Shown: one piece after another, positions 23,524 through 32,283 of the stretch
Layout: each line of letters opens with the position of its first letter
Numbering within the stretch: the stretch's first letter is position 1
Assembly (NCBI GenBank): GCA_036381515.1
Contig: DASVCR010000054.1
Location: 13,523-77,522, forward strand
Length of the DNA: 64,000 nt
DNA from: ZC4RG20 sp036381515
GTDB lineage: Bacteria; Pseudomonadota; Gammaproteobacteria; Steroidobacterales; Rariloculaceae
Direction of reading: 5' to 3'
Notes under the pieces: model-generated
What the model was told of the DNA's origin: nothing
The model's input: the letters and a program-made list of their open reading frames with translations, nothing else
Databases searched by the model: none
Program-made: the position numbers and the translations under genes

Positions 23524-24123
23524 ATGCGAGAATCTGCCAATCCACGCCGGAGCCGCCGTCTGGGCGGGCTCGCCGAGCAGCCGGCCGCAAATCTGGTGCG
23601 GAACCCGGCACGCGGCGCCTCGCGGGTCGCGCAGAGACAAGGTCGGGAGGTTCGCCTTGGGAGCCTCGCGAATCAGATCGGTTACGCGCTGCGCCGAGCG
23701 CAGCTTGCCGTGTTCGCCGATCTGATCGACGCACTCGCGAAGTTCGATCTCACGCCGGCGAAATTCAGCGTCCTAGCCGTCATTCACGAGAATCCCGGCG
23801 TGCGGCCGTCCGAGGTCGGGCGCGCGCTCGATATCAAGAAGACGAACTTCGTGCCGCTCCTCGATTCGCTCGAGCGGCGCGGGCTCGTCGTTCGCCGTCC
23901 GGCGGCCGAGGACCGCCGTGCGGTCGAATTGCACCTGACGGCGGAAGGTCGGGCGCTGCTGCAGCGGGCGAATCAGGCACAAGCGAGGCACGAGACGAAG
24001 TTCGTCGCGCGTCTGGGTGAGAGAGGCCGCACGGAGCTCCTCGAGCTTCTCGAACGGCTCACGACGGATCACGATGCCGCGAACTGCGTCGGAAGCAAGC
24101 CTTCAGGAAAAGGAAAGCGATGA
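23524..24123 (+). CDS. MarR-family transcriptional regulator
   Basis: MarR-type winged-helix regulator of about 199 aa from ATG 23524; a GTG at 23503 and later starts are possible. The first about 50 residues are Arg-rich and disordered. The MarR core starts at LGSLANQIGYALRRAQ and includes the recognition region NPGVRPSEVGRALDIKKTNFVPLLDSLERRGLV and the wing RRPAAEDRRAVELHLTAEG. Its stop overlaps the start of the hydratase/dehydrogenase gene by ATGA (24120-24123), so the pair is translationally coupled, and the regulator probably responds to an acyl-CoA or aromatic acid handled by that enzyme. Confidence 0.88.
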   Translation: MRESANPRRSRRLGGLAEQPAANLVRNPARGASRVAQRQGREVRLGSLANQIGYALRRAQLAVFADLIDALAKFDLTPAKFSVLAVIHENPGVRPSEVGRALDIKKTNFVPLLDSLERRGLVVRRPAAEDRRAVELHLTAEGRALLQRANQAQARHETKFVARLGERGRTELLELLERLTTDHDAANCVGSKPSGKGKR

Positions 24124-26231
24124 GCAACGAAGTCGTCTCCGTCACCGTCGACGACGGCATCGCCGTCGTCGTGATCGATAATCCGCCGGTCAATACGATC
24201 ACCGCAGCCGTTCGCGAGGGCCTTACGAAAGCGCTCGATCGGATCCGGTCGAACGACGTCAAAGCCGTCGTCATACGCTGCGCCGGCTCCACCTTCCTTT
24301 CGGGCGCCGATATCAACGAGTTCGAAGGCCCGCCGCGCGAGGAGGAGTACCGGCGGCTCTTCAACAACTACGAGCAGCTCAGCGTACCCGTCGTCGCGGC
24401 GATGCACGGCACCGTGCTCGGCGGCGGCCTCGAGTTCGCGCTCGCGTGCCACTACCGAGTCGCCGCGCCGCGCACGCGGGTGGGCCTGCCCGAGGTGTCG
24501 CTCGGGATCATCCCCGGCGCGGGCGGTACGCAGCGCATGCCTAGGCTGATCGGCGTCGAGAAGACGATCGATCTGGTGCTGAGCGCCCGCCCGATCGAAG
24601 CGCCTGCGGCGCTCGAGCTCGGCATCATCGACCGCATCGTCGAAGGCGATCTCGCCGCGGGTGCAGTAGCGTTCGCGCGTGAGCTCGTCGCCAACGGCAA
24701 GGGCCCGCGGCGCACCGGTGAGATGACCGTCGATCCTGCGACGGCGACCGACGAGATCATTTCGCGGATGATCGAGCGGGCGAAGCGCGAGTATCCGAAT
24801 CGCGAAGCGCCATTCACCGCGATCGAGGCGATTCGTGCGTCTGCGCGCTTGCCGCTCGACAAGGGCCTCGAATACGAGACCGAGCTCGCGAACAAGTCGA
24901 AGGCGACGATCGAGGCGAAGGCGTCGATCCACGTGTTCTTCGCCGAGCGCGAAAGCCGAAAGGTTCCGGATCTGCCGCCCGATACAAAGCCGCGGCCGGT
25001 CGAACGCGCAGGTATAGTCGGCTGCGGAACGATGGGCTCCGGCATCGCGATCTGCTTCGCGAACGCGAACATCCCCGTGACCGTGCTCGAGGCGAACGAG
25101 CAGGCGCTCGAGAAGGGGCTCGCGCAGATCGACTCGATCCTCGAGTCGCGCGTGAAGCGCGGCCGCACGACGGCCGACGAGAAGGCGCAGCGCCTCGCTC
25201 TGATCCGCGGCACGCTCGATTACGACGATCTTCGCGATGCCGACGTGATCATCGAGGCCGTGCTCGAGCGCATGGATCTGAAACAGCAAGTCTTCAAGCG
25301 GCTCGACGAGGTCGCGAAGCCGGGCGCGGTGCTCGCGACGAACACGTCGACGCTCGACATCGAAGAGATCGCGTCCGTCGTGCGCAGGCCCGAGGACGTG
25401 ATCGGCATGCATTTCTTCTCGCCGGCGAACGTCATGCCGCTCCTCGAGGTCGTGCGCACGTCGAAGACGTCGCCGGAGACCATCGCGACCGTGATGGCGT
25501 TATCCAGGCCGCTTCGCAAGACGCCCGTGCTCGCGAAAGTCTGCTACGGCTTCATCGGAAACCGGATGATGGAGGGCTACGCGCGCGAGGCCGAGCGCAT
25601 CGTGCTCGAAGGCGCGACGCCGCGCCAGGTCGACACGGTGCTCGAGAACTTCGGCATGGCGATGGGCATCCTCGCGGTCTTCGACATGGCGGGCGTCGAC
25701 GTCGGCGTCAACGTGCACAAGGCGAACGCCGACAAGTATCCGCCGGACCCGACGTACTATCAGGCCGACTTCGCGCTCTACGAGGCCGGCCGACTCGGAC
25801 AGAAGACCGGTAAGGGCTACTATCGCTACGAGCCCGGCGACCGTACGCGTTATGACGACCCCGAGGCGATCGAGATCCTTCGCAAGCGTGCGAACGAGCT
25901 AGGCATCGAGCAGCGCGAGCACAGCGACGAGGAGATCCTCGAGCGCTGTCTCTACCCGCTGCTGAACGAAGGCATTCGTATCCTCGACGAAGGCATCGCG
26001 CTCAGAGCGAGCGACATCGACGTCGTCTGGACGTCGGGCTACGGCTTCCCGCGTTATCGCGGCGGCCCGATGTTCTATGCAGACACGATCGGGCTGCCGA
26101 AGCTGCTCGACGGGATGCGCAAGTACCGCGAGCGGTTCGGGCCGATGCACTGGGAGCCGTCGCCGCTGCTCGTACGGCTCGTCGAAGAGGGCAAGACGCT
26201 CGCCCAGTGGGATCGCGAGCGGCGCGAGTGA
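24120..26231 (+). CDS. fused enoyl-CoA hydratase / 3-hydroxyacyl-CoA dehydrogenase
   Basis: Bifunctional beta-oxidation protein of 703 aa. The N-terminal crotonase domain (1-190) has the oxyanion-hole segments SGADINEFEG and MHGTVLGGGLEFALACH and both catalytic glutamates, E105 and E125 (LPEVSLGIIPGAGG). From residue about 297 the 3HCDH NAD-binding domain follows, AGIVGCGTMGSGIAICFANA, with MHFFSPANVMPLLEVV and the C-terminal 3HCDH domains ending RYRGGPMFYADTIG. It resembles the FadJ/peroxisomal-type protein, without a separate thiolase gene nearby. Placement behind a MarR gene and near PobA suggests CoA-thioester degradation linked to aromatic compounds. Confidence 0.92.
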   Translation: MSNEVVSVTVDDGIAVVVIDNPPVNTITAAVREGLTKALDRIRSNDVKAVVIRCAGSTFLSGADINEFEGPPREEEYRRLFNNYEQLSVPVVAAMHGTVLGGGLEFALACHYRVAAPRTRVGLPEVSLGIIPGAGGTQRMPRLIGVEKTIDLVLSARPIEAPAALELGIIDRIVEGDLAAGAVAFARELVANGKGPRRTGEMTVDPATATDEIISRMIERAKREYPNREAPFTAIEAIRASARLPLDKGLEYETELANKSKATIEAKASIHVFFAERESRKVPDLPPDTKPRPVERAGIVGCGTMGSGIAICFANANIPVTVLEANEQALEKGLAQIDSILESRVKRGRTTADEKAQRLALIRGTLDYDDLRDADVIIEAVLERMDLKQQVFKRLDEVAKPGAVLATNTSTLDIEEIASVVRRPEDVIGMHFFSPANVMPLLEVVRTSKTSPETIATVMALSRPLRKTPVLAKVCYGFIGNRMMEGYAREAERIVLEGATPRQVDTVLENFGMAMGILAVFDMAGVDVGVNVHKANADKYPPDPTYYQADFALYEAGRLGQKTGKGYYRYEPGDRTRYDDPEAIEILRKRANELGIEQREHSDEEILERCLYPLLNEGIRILDEGIALRASDIDVVWTSGYGFPRYRGGPMFYADTIGLPKLLDGMRKYRERFGPMHWEPSPLLVRLVEEGKTLAQWDRERRE

Positions 26232-26249
26232 TGATTCAACGGTGTGGTG

Positions 26250-26283
26250 CCGTCGCGCGCCGGTGTCGCCGAGCGCGCGACGG
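26250..26283. terminator. GC-rich hairpin between convergent genes
   Basis: A perfect 11-bp inverted repeat (arms CCGTCGCGCGC and its complement) with a 12-nt loop sits between the stop codons of the hydratase/dehydrogenase gene and pobA. The downstream bases TACCTTTACG give only a weak T-run. The position makes a bidirectional terminator likely. Confidence 0.6.
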
Positions 26284-26288
26284 TACCT

Positions 26289-27476
26289 TTACGCCTCGCC
26301 GAAGTCGAGCGGCAGCCCGACGTAGTTCTCCGCGATCGTCTTTCGTCCGGCTTCCGAATGCAGCACGTAGTCGAGCTCGGCATCCCGCAGCTTCTCATCG
26401 ATCGTGTCGGTCTCGGGGAAGCGGTGAGTCAGCATCGTGAACCACCACGAGAAACGCTCGGCACGCCACACGCGGCGCAGACAGCGTTCGGAGTACCGAT
26501 CGAGACCGGCGTCGCTCCTCTCGACGTAATGCTCGATCAGCGCCGTCGCCAATAACTTCACGTCCGTCGCGGCGAGATTGAGTCCCTTCGCGCCCGTCGG
26601 CGGCACGATATGACCGGCGTCGCCGGCGAGAAAGAGGCGCCCGAAGCGCAGCGGCTCGGCGACGAAGCTCCGCAGCGGCGCGATGCTCTTCTCGAGCGAC
26701 GGCCCGGTCACGAGCCGCGCGCGGCCCTCCTCGTCGAGCCGGCGCCTGAGCTCCTCCCAGAACGCGTCGTCCGACCAGGCTTCGACCTTGTCGGTGAGCG
26801 GCACTTGCAGGTAGTAGCGGCTTCGGGTACGGCTTCGCATCGAGCAGAGCGCGAAGCCGCGCGGGCTGTTGACGTAGATCAGCTCGTCGCTGACCGGCGG
26901 TGTGTCCGAGAGGAGCCCCAGCCAGCCGAACGGGTAGACCTTCTCCTGCTCGCGGATCGCGTGCTTCGGCACGCTCGCGCGGCACACGCCGTGGAAGCCG
27001 TCGCAGCCCGCGATGAAGTCGCAGTCGATGCGATACTCGCGACCGTCCTTGCGATAGGTGACGAACGGCTTCGTGCCGTCGAAATCGTGGACCGCGACAT
27101 CCTCCGCTTCGTAGACGGTCGGCAGCCCAGCCGCGGCGCGGGCTTCCATCAGATCGCGCGTGAGCTCGGTCTGACCATAGACCGTGACGCATTTGCCGCC
27201 CGTGAGCCCGTGGAGGTCGATGCGGTATCGGCGGCCCCAGACCAGGATCTCGAGGCCTTCGTGGACGAGACCCTCCCGATGCATCCGTGCGCCGACCCCG
27301 GCTTCGTCGAGCAGGTCGACGGAGACCTGCTCGAGCACGCCGGCCCGGATCCGGCTCAGTACGTATTCGCCGGTGCGGCGTTCGAGCAGCACGGCGTCAA
27401 TGCCGGCCTTGTGCAGCAACTGCCCGAGCAAAAGTCCTGAGGGGCCGGCGCCGATGATCGCGACTTGGGTTCTCAT
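26289..27476 (-). CDS. pobA: 4-hydroxybenzoate 3-monooxygenase PobA
   Basis: Flavoprotein aromatic hydroxylase of 395 aa from ATG 27476 (Pseudomonas PobA is 394). The FAD dinucleotide motif is GAGPSG (9-14), followed by the family segments LERRTGEYVLSRIRAGVLEQ and GCDGFHGVCRASVP and the FAD-binding GDAGHIVPPTGAKGLNLA. It converts 4-hydroxybenzoate to protocatechuate with NADPH and O2. The divergent AraC gene is its likely PobR/PobC-type activator. Protocatechuate ring-cleavage genes are not in the window. An upstream frame extension to 27677 crosses a tandem repeat and is non-coding. Confidence 0.93.
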   Translation of the reverse strand: MRTQVAIIGAGPSGLLLGQLLHKAGIDAVLLERRTGEYVLSRIRAGVLEQVSVDLLDEAGVGARMHREGLVHEGLEILVWGRRYRIDLHGLTGGKCVTVYGQTELTRDLMEARAAAGLPTVYEAEDVAVHDFDGTKPFVTYRKDGREYRIDCDFIAGCDGFHGVCRASVPKHAIREQEKVYPFGWLGLLSDTPPVSDELIYVNSPRGFALCSMRSRTRSRYYLQVPLTDKVEAWSDDAFWEELRRRLDEEGRARLVTGPSLEKSIAPLRSFVAEPLRFGRLFLAGDAGHIVPPTGAKGLNLAATDVKLLATALIEHYVERSDAGLDRYSERCLRRVWRAERFSWWFTMLTHRFPETDTIDEKLRDAELDYVLHSEAGRKTIAENYVGLPLDFGEA

Positions 27477-27670
27477 GGTCGGTTGCCGTTCGGACGGCGA
27501 TCCAAGCGAGAATGTTCGGATCGACTTTGCAGCGAATTGCGTGCCGCGAGAATAGGAGGAATTCGCTCCGAACTTGGACTTTTCTGGTCCCGCGCTACCA
27601 TTCGGGAGGGGCCGGAGCAGTGCCGGGCCGATGCGGCCGCGCAGGCTGCCGAAGCGTAGCGCAGCGCCGA

Positions 27671-27754
27671 CGGGCAACGGTCAGCGGGCGGCGGGCAGCG
27701 GGCAGCGGGCAACGGGCAACGGGCAGAGGGCAGCGGGCAACAGGCAGCGGCAAG
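27671..27754. repeat. heptanucleotide tandem repeat, about 12 units
   Basis: Twelve consecutive 7-bp units, mostly CGGGCAR with a few substitutions, occupy the pobA/AraC intergenic region and end 12 bp before the TTG start of the AraC gene. The array lies where the AraC activator would bind or where its mRNA leader begins. Copy-number change would alter operator spacing without disturbing a reading frame. Confidence 0.9.
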
Positions 27755-27766
27755 GGGGAGTGACAG

Positions 27767-28666
27767 TTGGCGACGACGGCGACCGAGCACCGGATCGAGC
27801 GGTTTTTCCTGTACGGCGAGCCGGCGGCGGCATGGGGCGAGCGTCTCCTCCATATCGAGACGATCGCGGTGCGAAGCGCGCGATACGATTGGAGAATTCG
27901 CCCGCATATGCACGCCGCGCTGCACCAGCTCCTGTTCGTCGCGAAGGGCAGGGTGGCCGCGATCGCCGAGGACACGTTGGTCCGGCATCGTGCGCCAGCG
28001 CTGATCGTCGTGCCGGCCGGCACCGTGCACGGTTTCGAGTTCGAGCCGGAGACGGAAGGCTACGTCCTGTCGATCACCGACGACCTGCTGCAGGATCTCG
28101 CGCGGCGGGAGGCGGGCATCGGTCGGCTGTTCGACGTGCCGATGACGCTTGCATGCTCTCGATCCGCGGTCGGCGATCTCGAGCATATGTTCGCCGCGTT
28201 CGCGCAAGAGTTCGAGCGGAGGGATCCGGCTCGGATGCTCGCGCTCGAGGGCTGGCTCGCCGTCGTGCTCGCGCGAGTGCTGCGATTGTCGCAGGCGTTC
28301 GAGAGGACGTGCGACGCGGACCTGCGGCGACGCCGAGCGCTCGTGGCACGCTTTCGCGAGCTGATCGCGCGTAACCTCGGCGAGGGCAAGACCATTGCGG
28401 AGTACGCGGCGGCGCTCTACGTCTCGGAGTCGCAACTCCGCAAGGCGTGCCTTTCGGTCGCGGAGCAGTCGCCGATCAAGCTCGTGCACGGCCGCGTGCT
28501 GCTCGAGGCGAAGCGTCAGCTGCTCTACACGAGCAAGCCGGTGAGCGAGATCGCGTACGCTCTCGGATTCGACGATCCGGCATACTTCACGCGCTTTTTC
28601 TCGCGGCGGACCGGGATGTCACCGCGCGCGTATCGGGCTCGCGGCCCGGCTTCGCTGCCGGCGTAA
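27767..28666 (+). CDS. AraC-family regulator, probable activator of pobA
   Basis: AraC/XylS-type protein of 299 aa starting at TTG 27767 with a GGGGGAG ribosome-binding site. An N-terminal cupin (about 20-110) contains HMHAALHQLLFVAKGR and VVPAGTVHGFEFEPE. The C-terminal double HTH (200-295) contains TIAEYAAALYVSESQLRKACLSV and VSEIAYALGFDDPAYFTRFFSRRTGMSPRAYR. The order cupin then HTH and its position divergent from pobA match the PobC/PobR AraC-type regulators of 4-hydroxybenzoate hydroxylase, so this role is inferred with good support. Confidence 0.85.
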   Translation: MATTATEHRIERFFLYGEPAAAWGERLLHIETIAVRSARYDWRIRPHMHAALHQLLFVAKGRVAAIAEDTLVRHRAPALIVVPAGTVHGFEFEPETEGYVLSITDDLLQDLARREAGIGRLFDVPMTLACSRSAVGDLEHMFAAFAQEFERRDPARMLALEGWLAVVLARVLRLSQAFERTCDADLRRRRALVARFRELIARNLGEGKTIAEYAAALYVSESQLRKACLSVAEQSPIKLVHGRVLLEAKRQLLYTSKPVSEIAYALGFDDPAYFTRFFSRRTGMSPRAYRARGPASLPA

Positions 28667-28717
28667 TGGTCACTTATACGCGCTATCCGCCGCGGGCCGC
28701 CCCCGGGCACGGCTTGC

Positions 28718-29182
28718 TCAGGGATTCGCTATTACGTTTGCGTGCCGCACGAACAGGCGCCACGTTCCCTCTTCGTTCTTCCAGATGTTCGTGAACCGGC
28801 GCCTGACGGTGCGCCCGGACGAGAGCCCGGCGCTCGGCGCGTCGCTCCGCGGCTCCACGGTTTCGACGCCCATGACGATCACGTAGTCGCCGTCCGCGCG
28901 GACGAACTCGTACTCACGATCGAACGTCGCGAAGTCGATGATGCCGGAATGTACGAACGCATCGAGGACCGCCCGCCGCCCGACCACCACCTCATTGTTC
29001 GGCGCGTTGACCGTAAAGTCCTCGGACCAGAGCCGCTCGAGCGTCGGCAAATCGCGCGTCAGGGCCGCGATTCGTTCCTGGTCGTCGAGCGCGCGCACGC
29101 GCTCTTCATCCGCATTTTGGGCTGTTGCGACCATGCCGTGCGCCGCGGCGACGAAGAAAATCAGGGCTAGTGTAACTCTCAT
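28718..29182 (-). CDS. exported NTF2-like (SnoaL/DUF4440) protein
   Basis: Protein of 154 aa with a signal peptide (about 1-22, cleavage ATA-QN). The NTF2-like fold is indicated by ERIAALTRDLPTLERLWSEDFTVNAPNNEVVVGRRAVLDAF, followed by beta strands ending RRRFTNIWKNEEGTWRLFVRHANVI. Members may be enzymes or ligand-binding proteins, and no catalytic set can be assigned here. Divergent from an AraC regulator across 126 bp. Confidence 0.8.
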   Translation of the reverse strand: MRVTLALIFFVAAAHGMVATAQNADEERVRALDDQERIAALTRDLPTLERLWSEDFTVNAPNNEVVVGRRAVLDAFVHSGIIDFATFDREYEFVRADGDYVIVMGVETVEPRSDAPSAGLSSGRTVRRRFTNIWKNEEGTWRLFVRHANVIANP

Positions 29183-29308
29183 AGTCGAGTCTCCGCGATG
29201 AGATTTCCCCCACGGACGGCTACTCCTCTCCCGAACCGCGAGGAATAATATCGGCCGTCACGGCTCATCACTCGCCCGTGAATGACGCGCTTCGACTGAG
29301 AGAGACAC

Positions 29309-30250
29309 ATGCTCCTGACGACCGACAGCGTCTCCACCCGTGAGCGAGCGGAGTTCTGGACGGACCTCATCAGCCGGAACGTTACGCCGATCGCGATCGA
29401 GCCGGGCGCCTCACGACCTTTGCGGGGCGAGATTCGAGCGCGAGCCGTGGGCGGCCTCGTCATCGCGCAAGTGTCGGGGCAGGGAGTCCGCGCCTCGCAT
29501 ACGCGCGCCCACATCGCCCGAGCACGCAGTCACGTCTATAGCGCCTGCGTGCACATTGCAGGACACGCGCTGATCTCGCGCGGCTCCGAGATGATTGCGC
29601 TCGAGCCGGGCGACGTCTTCATTACCGACAGCCGCGCTCTGTTCACGCTCGATCTCGACCGACCGTGGCGACATCTCGACCTCACGCTGCCGACCGGCTG
29701 GCTCGATGGTCGCCTCGTGCACGCGAGGCCGCTCGCGGGCGTCGTGCTGCGCGATCGGCCGCTCGCCCGCCTTTGGGCCAGCCACCTGGCCGCCGGATTC
29801 GCGCTAGCCGAAGAGCTATCGCCCGACGCCGCGACGCTCTTCGCGCGCCATTCGGTCGAGCTCCTGGCGCAGCTTCTCGACGAATCGCGAACCGGCGACG
29901 CCGCCATGACGGAAGCATCGGGCGCTGCGACCTTCATGAGCGCGTGCCGGGTCATCGCAACGAGGTGCACGGATCCGCTTCTCACGCCCGCGACCATCGC
30001 ACGGGAGATCGGCGTATCGAGCCGCACGCTCGCGAGAGCGTTCGCCGCTCGCAACGAAACGGTCATGCGGCGCGTCTTCGACGAGCGGATCGCCCGAGCA
30101 GCAAGGTTGCTTGCGTCTCCGGAATACGACCGACGGTCGATTACCGATATCGCGCTTGCTTGCGGGTTCAATGACCCGTCGCACTTCGGGCGCGTCTTCT
30201 TCCGCAAGATGCAAATGACGCCCTCGCAGTGGCGGCGGCGAACCCGATGA
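29309..30250 (+). CDS. AraC-family transcriptional regulator (AraC-binding-like N-domain)
   Basis: Regulator of 313 aa. The N-terminal region (about 1-190) is of the AraC_binding_2/FeaR-like type, starting STRERAEFWTDLISRNVTPI and including LEPGDVFITDSRALFTLDLD. The C-terminal HTH pair (210-310) has TPATIAREIGVSSRTLARAF and SITDIALACGFNDPSHFGRVFFRKMQMTPSQWR. FeaR-type regulators often control aromatic amine or aldehyde catabolism, but no such enzyme is adjacent. It converges with the VOC protein gene and is divergent from the NTF2-like gene. Confidence 0.88.
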   Translation: MLLTTDSVSTRERAEFWTDLISRNVTPIAIEPGASRPLRGEIRARAVGGLVIAQVSGQGVRASHTRAHIARARSHVYSACVHIAGHALISRGSEMIALEPGDVFITDSRALFTLDLDRPWRHLDLTLPTGWLDGRLVHARPLAGVVLRDRPLARLWASHLAAGFALAEELSPDAATLFARHSVELLAQLLDESRTGDAAMTEASGAATFMSACRVIATRCTDPLLTPATIAREIGVSSRTLARAFAARNETVMRRVFDERIARAARLLASPEYDRRSITDIALACGFNDPSHFGRVFFRKMQMTPSQWRRRTR

Positions 30251-30284
30251 GTGCACGATCGGCCGACGGGCTGCCGTGGACTCG

Positions 30285-31292
30285 TCAGCGCGCGTCTACT
30301 GCGCCGACGAGCTCGAGGTTGAAGCCGTTCGGATCCTTGACGAAGACGTTGCGCAACGTGGGGCTCCACTCGACGAGCTCGCCGTCCTTGGAGATCACGC
30401 GCACGCCCGCGTCTTTGAGCCTTTGCAGCAGAGCGTCGATGTGCGCGACGCGAATCGCCATGCCGGCAGCGCCCGGGTCGGGAACGCGCAAATCGAACGG
30501 CATGCTCGGCACGGCGCGAAACTCGATGAGCTCGACGCGCGCCGTGCTGCCCGGCACGACGCCGTGCGCCGTCCTGAACTCGATTCGGCCTTTCACGCCC
30601 ATGAGGTCGAGCATGGATGCGTCGTTCGAGTAATCCGCATCGGCCTCTAAATCGAAGCCGAGCAGCCCGTTCCAGAACGCGAGCGACGCATCGAGATCGG
30701 CGACCGTGATGCCCATGATCGCCCCGACGACGTTGCCGGCCGGCGCATCGGCGGGAATCTCCGTTTCGTCGACTTCGACGACCTCGACGAGGTAACCGTC
30801 GGGGTCGCGGCAGAGGATCGCTTCGACCTTCCCGAGCGCCGTCGTGACCGGGACGGGCGCGGCGGAGCGCGTGACGATCGGCGCACGGCGCTCGTCCAGC
30901 GCCGCGACGACGGGCGCGAGATCGCGCACGAGAATCTTCATGTGCGGCGCGCCGGGGTCTACGATCGAGGGCTGCGCGGGCCGCCTCTCGACGTTCGAGA
31001 ATTCCGTGAGCTCGAAGTTGAAGCCGCGGCCCGGCAGCGGGAGCATCGCGATACGCAGGCTCACGCCCGGCGAGTCCGTGAGGGCGGCGACGGCCGGATT
31101 CGTGAACGCGCGCGGCTCCGCTGTCAGGCCGAAGACCTCGGAGTAGAACTCGAGGGTCGTCTCGAGACGCTCGGTGGCGTGAATCGCATGCATGAAGCCG
31201 ACCGTCGCCCCGCCCTCCGAAGCGGACGGCGGCTGAGCGCCGGCAACGCCGACTGTTAACGCGACGAGCGCTACGAGCGGCCACGAGCGCAT
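30285..31292 (-). CDS. exported double-domain VOC (glyoxalase/dioxygenase fold) protein
   Basis: Protein of 335 aa with a signal peptide (1-19, cleavage AGA-QP). There are two VOC modules: residues about 32-175 (FMHAIHATERLETTLEFYSEVFGL to CRDPDGYLVEVVEVDE) and about 190-330 (GAIMGITVADLDASLAFWNGLLGF to FVKDPNGFNLELVGA). Glu residues at the module ends (VEVVEVDE, NLELV) are typical VOC metal ligands. An exported VOC protein is uncommon, as most glyoxalase-like enzymes are cytoplasmic. Substrate unknown. Confidence 0.85.
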   Translation of the reverse strand: MRSWPLVALVALTVGVAGAQPPSASEGGATVGFMHAIHATERLETTLEFYSEVFGLTAEPRAFTNPAVAALTDSPGVSLRIAMLPLPGRGFNFELTEFSNVERRPAQPSIVDPGAPHMKILVRDLAPVVAALDERRAPIVTRSAAPVPVTTALGKVEAILCRDPDGYLVEVVEVDETEIPADAPAGNVVGAIMGITVADLDASLAFWNGLLGFDLEADADYSNDASMLDLMGVKGRIEFRTAHGVVPGSTARVELIEFRAVPSMPFDLRVPDPGAAGMAIRVAHIDALLQRLKDAGVRVISKDGELVEWSPTLRNVFVKDPNGFNLELVGAVDAR

Positions 31293-31396
31293 GAGCCCAC
31301 CTCCATTCCTGCGTCGGCGCGCGTGCGGCGCACTCTTGCGCCCGCATGCGAGCGAACGATGCGGTCTCGACGAAAACTACGACGTGGGACATGTTC

Positions 31397-31437
31397 CAGG
31401 CTGGACGAGACTCGCCACGGGCGAGTCTCGCAGCCTG
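31397..31437. repeat. long stable hairpin upstream of the VOC gene
   Basis: A perfect 11-bp inverted repeat (arms CGAGACTCGCC and its complement, loop ACG, 31406-31430) is extended by a second pairing, CAGGCT with AGCCTG, through a small asymmetric internal loop. The total is 17 bp. It is about 105 bp before the VOC gene start and just left of the run of gene remnants. It could be a leader structure, a terminator without T-run or a recombination scar. Confidence 0.7.
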
Positions 31438-31514
31438 CTCCGCCGGGCACTGCCCCGCGGCCGGTGCGCCGTCCCGAACGTCATAGGCCCACTATTCGCC
31501 GATTCTGGTTATGA

Positions 31515-31736
31515 GAACTCGGGATGGCAAGCGTCCCGTGCCGGCGGAGCCGGACGGGCCGCACCGTGAGGTGGCCGAGCCTCGTGGTCACAAGCAGCGT
31601 GGCGAAGAAGCTTGGTCTGCTCGTGGCGGCGGACACGAATACGCGGTCGGGAAAGGCGCGAAATGCTCGCGAGTACGGAACACAGATCGTAGCGGAGGGG
31701 CGGTTCTGGCGCATGTTGAGGGTGACGGTCATATGA
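31515..31736 (+). pseudogene. remnant of a BRCT-domain protein
   Basis: The frame opens right after a TGA at 31512, and its only ATG is at 31524. The residues PSLVVTSSVAKKLGLLVAAD and the following SGKARNAREYGTQIVAEGRFWRML match the second half of a BRCT domain, as found at the C-terminus of some exonuclease (DnaQ-like) and NAD-ligase proteins. The N-terminal part that should precede it is missing, so this is a 3' gene fragment. It is the first of six remnants in a row. Confidence 0.6.
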
Positions 31737-31752
31737 GGCACAGGGGAAACGC

Positions 31753-32283
31753 GTGATGTCTGACTTGATCTTGCGTGACGACAAAGGGCGCCTGCGATTT
31801 CGGTGGTCTTCACTGATTGCCGTACCTCCAACCCGAAACAGCTGGCCTTATCGACGCCTGAGGCACGTTTGGTTTGACCACACCTGGCCGAGTCGTCCGT
31901 TCTTCACGCCGGGATCGGAGATACACCTCACGGCGACGCTCTTCGAAAACTTCACGATCTTCGACCCTGCTGATTGGATACCCGCGTTTCTGAGAGCCGC
32001 GGGGTTCACATCGCAGATTGACGGTATACATGCGGCGAACTGGGGCTACGAGATACACGACGCACCATCGAACAAGCTTGCGGACGCTGCGATTCACTAT
32101 CGCGATGCCGCCGGGGATGGAATCATCGTGGTGGAAGCGAAGAAGAGGGGCGGCTCTACTCGCTTTTTCGGGGCACGGGAATGGCGCGCAGAGCGGCCAC
32201 TAAACCCAGGAAAATCGCGTCGCAGCAGCGGTCGCGGGCGACGGTGGACGCGCTCGTCGAAGCAACTGCTCGCGTTCTCGTGA
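31753..32283 (+). pseudogene. truncated protein with a possible PD-(D/E)XK nuclease signature
   Basis: From GTG 31753 (or ATG 31756) about 135 codons look protein-coding. They are rich in Trp, His and Phe and contain KLADAAIHYRD and IIVVEAKKRGG, a D...ExK pattern as in restriction-like nucleases. Beyond about 32150 the frame reads out of register through the TetR remnant (which starts at 32181), so the natural C-terminus has been lost. I cannot name a family. Codon use is less GC-biased than in neighbouring intact genes. Confidence 0.45.
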
